Source: Chloracidobacterium sp. CP2_5A (GTDB taxonomy: Bacteria > Acidobacteriota > Blastocatellia > Chloracidobacteriales > Chloracidobacteriaceae). Taken from it: a stretch of DNA of 64,000 nt. The notes under the pieces were generated by a model that did not search any database, had not been told where the DNA came from, and saw only the letters and a list, made by a program, of their open reading frames with translations. The DNA lies in contig NKPT01000002.1 in NCBI GenBank assembly GCA_002254845.1, positions 124,001 through 188,000 of the forward strand, read 5' to 3'. A program made the translations under genes and the position numbers. Below are positions 61,456 through 64,000 of the stretch, one piece after another (position 1 is the stretch's first letter; each line of letters begins with the position of its first letter).

Positions 61456-62019
61456 GTGAAGTGTGTCGTGGGCCTCGGCAATCCAGGCGCGACTTACGCT
61501 CTGACGCGCCACAACATCGGCTTTCTGGTGGTGGACGCGCTGGCGGAGCGCGCCGGCCAGTCGATCAAGCTCCGGGAGTGCGAAGCGTTGACTGGGCGCG
61601 TCGCCGTCGGGGGCGAGTCGGTCTTGCTGGTCAAGCCGCAGACCTACATGAACGCTTCGGGCCACGCGGTCGCCCCGCTGTGCGCCAAGTATGGCGTCGA
61701 CCCGCGGCAGGATTTGCTGGCTGTGGTGGATGATGTCGCGCTGCCGTTTGGTCGATTGCGCCTGCGCGGCAAGGGGAGTTCCGGCGGACACAACGGCTTG
61801 AAGTCGCTGGCGGCGAAGCTCAAAACCGAGAGCTACGCCCGCTTGCGCGTCGGCATCGGCCCGGAGCATCCCGTCCGCGACTTGGCTAACTTTGTTCTCG
61901 GCGCTTTTTCGGGCGCTGAGAGGTCAGCGCTGCCGGAGCTGACCGCCCGGGCCGCCGACGCGGTTGAGGCTTGGGTTCAACAGGGGCTTGCGCCGGCGAT
62001 GGCGCGGTTCAATGCCTAA
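61456..62019 (+). CDS. pth: peptidyl-tRNA hydrolase
   Basis: A 187-aa enzyme that rescues stalled peptidyl-tRNAs. The N-terminus KCVVGLGNPGATYALTRHNIGF includes the catalytic His, and KPQTYMNASGHAV and the Asp in VVDDVALPFGRLRLRGKGSSGGHNGLKS are intact. The start is GTG at 61456, 8 bp after the rplY stop. The ORF track begins 74 codons upstream inside rplY, which cannot be right. It directly precedes the ribosomal genes rpsF and rplI. Confidence 0.96.
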   Translation: MKCVVGLGNPGATYALTRHNIGFLVVDALAERAGQSIKLRECEALTGRVAVGGESVLLVKPQTYMNASGHAVAPLCAKYGVDPRQDLLAVVDDVALPFGRLRLRGKGSSGGHNGLKSLAAKLKTESYARLRVGIGPEHPVRDLANFVLGAFSGAERSALPELTARAADAVEAWVQQGLAPAMARFNA

Positions 62020-62050
62020 CCAACGGCGCTCGCCGCGCCGGTTATCCCTT

Positions 62051-62090
62051 GCTTCCGTCTCCGAGACGGAGGCTTCAGTCAAATGACTGA
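62051..62090 (+). promoter_or_regulatory. two consecutive hairpins in the rpsF leader
   Basis: GCTTCCGTC and GACGGAGGC (one G-T pair) form the first hairpin, 62051-62073. TCAGTC and GACTGA form the second, 62075-62090. Both lie directly before GTCCGAAAGGAG and the rpsF GTG start. Leaders of this kind control rpsF by S6:S18 binding in many bacteria; whether this one matches that motif was not tested. Confidence 0.45.
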
Positions 62091-62108
62091 GTCCGAAAGG
62101 AGTGACGA

Positions 62109-62531
62109 GTGAATACGAAGTGTGATCGCTTGTATGAGGTCATGTTCGTGCTTGATCCCGACTTGGCTGAGGAGGAGACCGATAAAATCATCGAAGCCCT
62201 CGCAACCCAGATTAGCGGTCAGGGCGGGCAGGTCAACAAGGTTGAAAAGATTGGCCGTCAGCGGCTGGCTTACATGATTCGCAAGGGCAGCCGCAAGTTT
62301 TACGAAGGGACTTATATTTTGCTGCACGTCAATGGCACGGGGCGGGAAATTGCCGAGACCGAGCGCCGCCTGCGCGTGCTCGACCCGGTGATTCGCTTTC
62401 TGACCGTCCGCGTGGATGAAGACCTCAAGCGGGCCGCGAAAATCAAGGCCCGCCGCGAGCGTCGCCTGGAAATGCGCGCGGCGCGGCAGGCGTCCGAAGC
62501 GAACGGCGCGGCGCCAGAAGGCGAAGAATAG
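62109..62531 (+). CDS. rpsF: 30S ribosomal protein S6
   Basis: A 140-aa small-subunit protein. The core LYEVMFVLDPDLAEEETDKIIEAL, KIGRQRLAYMIRKGSRKFYEGTYILLHV and LRVLDPVIRFLTVRVDED is normal. A charged C-terminal extension rich in Lys/Arg/Ala/Glu follows. The start is GTG at 62109 with AAAGGAG upstream. rpsR (S18), which commonly sits between rpsF and rplI, is missing here. Confidence 0.96.
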   Translation: MNTKCDRLYEVMFVLDPDLAEEETDKIIEALATQISGQGGQVNKVEKIGRQRLAYMIRKGSRKFYEGTYILLHVNGTGREIAETERRLRVLDPVIRFLTVRVDEDLKRAAKIKARRERRLEMRAARQASEANGAAPEGEE

Positions 62532-62562
62532 TCACCCAGAGGAAAGGCGAGGTGAACCTGCG

Positions 62563-63069
62563 ATGGCGATGATGGAACTGCTACTAAAGGAAAATGTCGA
62601 GCACCTTGGCATCCGGGGCGACATTGTGAAGGTGCGGGCCGGCTATGGGCGCAACTACTTGATTCCCAAGGGACTGGCGCTGATGGCGACGCGCGCCAAC
62701 GTCAAGCTGATCGAGCGCGAGCGGCAGCGATTGGTCAAGCTGGCCGAAGCCGAGCTGGCCGCCGCCCAATCGCTTGGCGAGAAGCTGTCCGCCACGACCC
62801 TGACGTTCCAGCGCAAGGCCGGGGAGCGCGGAACGCTCTACGGCTCGGTGACTTCAATGGACCTGGCCGAGGCGCTGGCCGCCCGGCAGCTTGAAGTTGA
62901 CCGGCGGCGGATCGCGCTCAAGGAAGCCATCAAGGCGCTTGGCGAGTACGAGGTTCCCGTCAAGCTGCACCGCGATGTAACCGCGATCGTCAAGGTCGTG
63001 GTGGTTTCCGATGCGCCAGCGCCCGAGACCGCCTCGGCCCCGGCCGAAACCGCGCCAGCGGCCGAATAG
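62563..63069 (+). CDS. rplI: 50S ribosomal protein L9
   Basis: A 168-aa protein with the N-terminal rRNA-binding domain (LLKENVEHLGIRGDIVKVRAGYGRNYLIPKGLA), a long central helix (about 45-80) and the C-terminal domain (GTLYGSVTSMDLAEALAARQLEVDRRRIAL). A Pro/Ala/Thr tail is added. The ATG at 62563 is used; a GAAAGGCGAGG stretch is upstream. It follows rpsF by 31 bp and precedes purS by 7 bp. Confidence 0.96.
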   Translation: MAMMELLLKENVEHLGIRGDIVKVRAGYGRNYLIPKGLALMATRANVKLIERERQRLVKLAEAELAAAQSLGEKLSATTLTFQRKAGERGTLYGSVTSMDLAEALAARQLEVDRRRIALKEAIKALGEYEVPVKLHRDVTAIVKVVVVSDAPAPETASAPAETAPAAE

Positions 63070-63076
63070 CTTCGCG

Positions 63077-63349
63077 ATGAAAGCCACGGTGCATGTGACG
63101 CTCAAGCCGGGCGTCCTCGATCCGCAGGGGCAGACGATTCAGCGAGCGAGCGAAGCGATTGGATTCGCCCGCATCGCCGACGTGCGGCAGGGGAAGTTCT
63201 TCGAGGTCGAGCTATCCGACGACGGCGACCTGGAAGCCGCGCGCGCCGAGCTGGAACGCTTCGCGCGCGATGTGCTTGCCAATCCGGTCATCGAGGATTA
63301 CCGCGTCGAGTTTCTGTCGGATCTCCCCGCCGCGTCAGAGCAGGAATGA
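63077..63349 (+). CDS. purS: phosphoribosylformylglycinamidine synthase subunit PurS
   Basis: A 90-aa small subunit of the PurLQS amidotransferase complex in purine synthesis. Family marks are the N-terminal KATVHVTLKPGVLDPQGQTIQRASEAIGF and the C-terminal RFARDVLANPVIEDYRVE. The ATG at 63077 begins 7 bp after rplI. purQ and purL are not seen in the window. The 3' end overlaps the opposite-strand cinA stop by 15 bp. Confidence 0.95.
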   Translation: MKATVHVTLKPGVLDPQGQTIQRASEAIGFARIADVRQGKFFEVELSDDGDLEAARAELERFARDVLANPVIEDYRVEFLSDLPAASEQE

Positions 63350-64000
63350 GCGACGCGCGAGGTCGAGCGCGGCTTGCGACGCCAAATGGCGAATCCGGTC
63401 GCGGTCGCCGGGCAGGATGATCTTTCGGTGCGTCGTGACGAAGTCGCCCGCGACTGCGACATAGACCAGCCCGACCGGCTTTTCGTCCGTCCCGCCGTCG
63501 GGTCCGGCAATGCCAGTGACGCCGATGCCAATCGTCGCGCCGGCGCGGGCTTTGATCCCGGCGGCCATAGCTTCCGCGACCTCCGCGCTAACCGCCCCCC
63601 GCTCGGCGATAAGCTCGGCTGGAACGCCGAGCAGCCGCGTTTTGGCTTCGTTGGCATAGGCGACAACGCCTTCAAGAAAATACTGTGAGCTGCCGGGCAC
63701 GTCCGTGAGTCGCTTGGCGACAAGCCCGCCCGTGCAGCTTTCGGCCGTGGCAATCGTGTAGCCCTTGACCGTCAGCCGCAGCCCGATGATTTGCTCCAGC
63801 GTTTCGCCGCGGTGGGAAAAGACATTCGCGCCAAGGGCTTCCTCGACCTGCCCAACAAGCTCGTCCAGCAGCGCGTCGGCTTCCGCATCCGAAGGCGCGG
63901 TGGCCGTGAAGTGCAGCTCGACTTCCGTGTTGTTAAAAAGAATGGTCGTGGTTGGATTGGCGTAGCGCGTGTAAATCGGCGCAATCAGGCTATCCGCCTG
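63335..64000 (-). CDS. cinA: CinA family protein, C-terminal part (nicotinamide-nucleotide amidase), partial at right edge
   Basis: The track lists only residues after a late start codon, but the same frame is open to the window edge. The extra 100 codons are protein-like and join perfectly: VKGYTIATAESCTGGLVAKRLTDVPGSSQYFLEGVVAYANEAK. The amidase domain has the SCTGGL and GVTGIAGPDGGT motifs of PncC/CinA-C. Upstream residues (LIAPIYTRYANPTTTILFNNTEVELHFTATA) fit the linker after the molybdopterin-binding-like domain, so a full-length CinA probably continues beyond 64000. It recycles NMN to nicotinate mononucleotide. It overlaps purS tail-to-tail. Confidence 0.9.
   Translation of the reverse strand, partial: QADSLIAPIYTRYANPTTTILFNNTEVELHFTATAPSDAEADALLDELVGQVEEALGANVFSHRGETLEQIIGLRLTVKGYTIATAESCTGGLVAKRLTDVPGSSQYFLEGVVAYANEAKTRLLGVPAELIAERGAVSAEVAEAMAAGIKARAGATIGIGVTGIAGPDGGTDEKPVGLVYVAVAGDFVTTHRKIILPGDRDRIRHLASQAALDLARRSFLL

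Overview
The window is GC-rich bacterial chromosomal DNA with dense coding on both strands. Most genes are conserved housekeeping functions. Several features point to a Gram-negative didermic bacterium, and Acidobacteriota is the best guess, perhaps a Chloracidobacterium/Blastocatellia-like lineage. They are a very large Oar-like TonB-dependent receptor with an N-terminal carboxypeptidase-regulatory domain, a fused LptC/OstA-repeat protein, a heptose phosphatase (GmhB), Lgt, a two-gene-type glycine decarboxylase (GcvPA), CTC-type L25, and paired ABC1 kinases. The lineage is inferred from family content; no rRNA gene is present to confirm it. No prophage, insertion sequence, CRISPR array or rRNA operon was seen.

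Layout. 1-5122 (minus): glycine-cleavage cluster gcvT-gcvH-gcvPA followed by hisC and pxpC, with the tail of a membrane protein entering from the left edge. 5281-7716: lon. 8014-10300 (plus): three tightly packed genes, namely a TIGR04222-type membrane protein with a Cys/Gly tail, a DUF692 (MNIO-family) enzyme and a small basic protein. This looks like a RiPP-type modification system and is the most interesting locus. 10446-13817 (minus): ABC1 kinase and two exported proteins. 13881-20230 (plus): dcd-pyrC, acpP-fabF, a quinone-oxidoreductase-like MDR and a membrane glycosyltransferase-like protein. 20312-21275: ybaB-recR. 21294-22637 (minus): flavin monooxygenase. 22831-33442 (plus): metG, nuoF, gmhB, a second membrane glycosyltransferase-like protein, mtnA, nagZ and an LptC/OstA fusion.

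33604-42399 (mostly minus): a second FabF, a tandem glutaredoxin-fold protein, MerR (plus), a large exported protein, a partner-switching module (anti-sigma kinase, STAS, PP2C phosphatase), an outer-membrane barrel and a SPOR protein. 42706-44375 (plus): two small unknowns and a Uma2-like nuclease. 44451-46507 (minus): second ABC1 kinase and a CYTH enzyme. 46678-50444 (plus): a 1203-aa double NHL-propeller protein and a 29-aa Cys/Lys-rich peptide gene missed by the ORF track. 50764-54711 (minus): TonB-dependent receptor with a good intrinsic terminator. 55200-55610: orphan vsr. 55642-58499 (minus): MsbA-like ABC exporter and lgt. 58771-63349 (plus): the conserved series ispE, tRNA-Gln, prs, rplY, pth, rpsF, rplI, purS. 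63335-64000 (minus): C-terminal part of cinA running off the right edge.

Start sites were re-chosen where the ORF track took an upstream in-frame codon (hisC, gcvH, dcd, pyrC, metG, pth, rplI, purS, vsr and others). All functions are assigned from motifs read by eye, without database searches.
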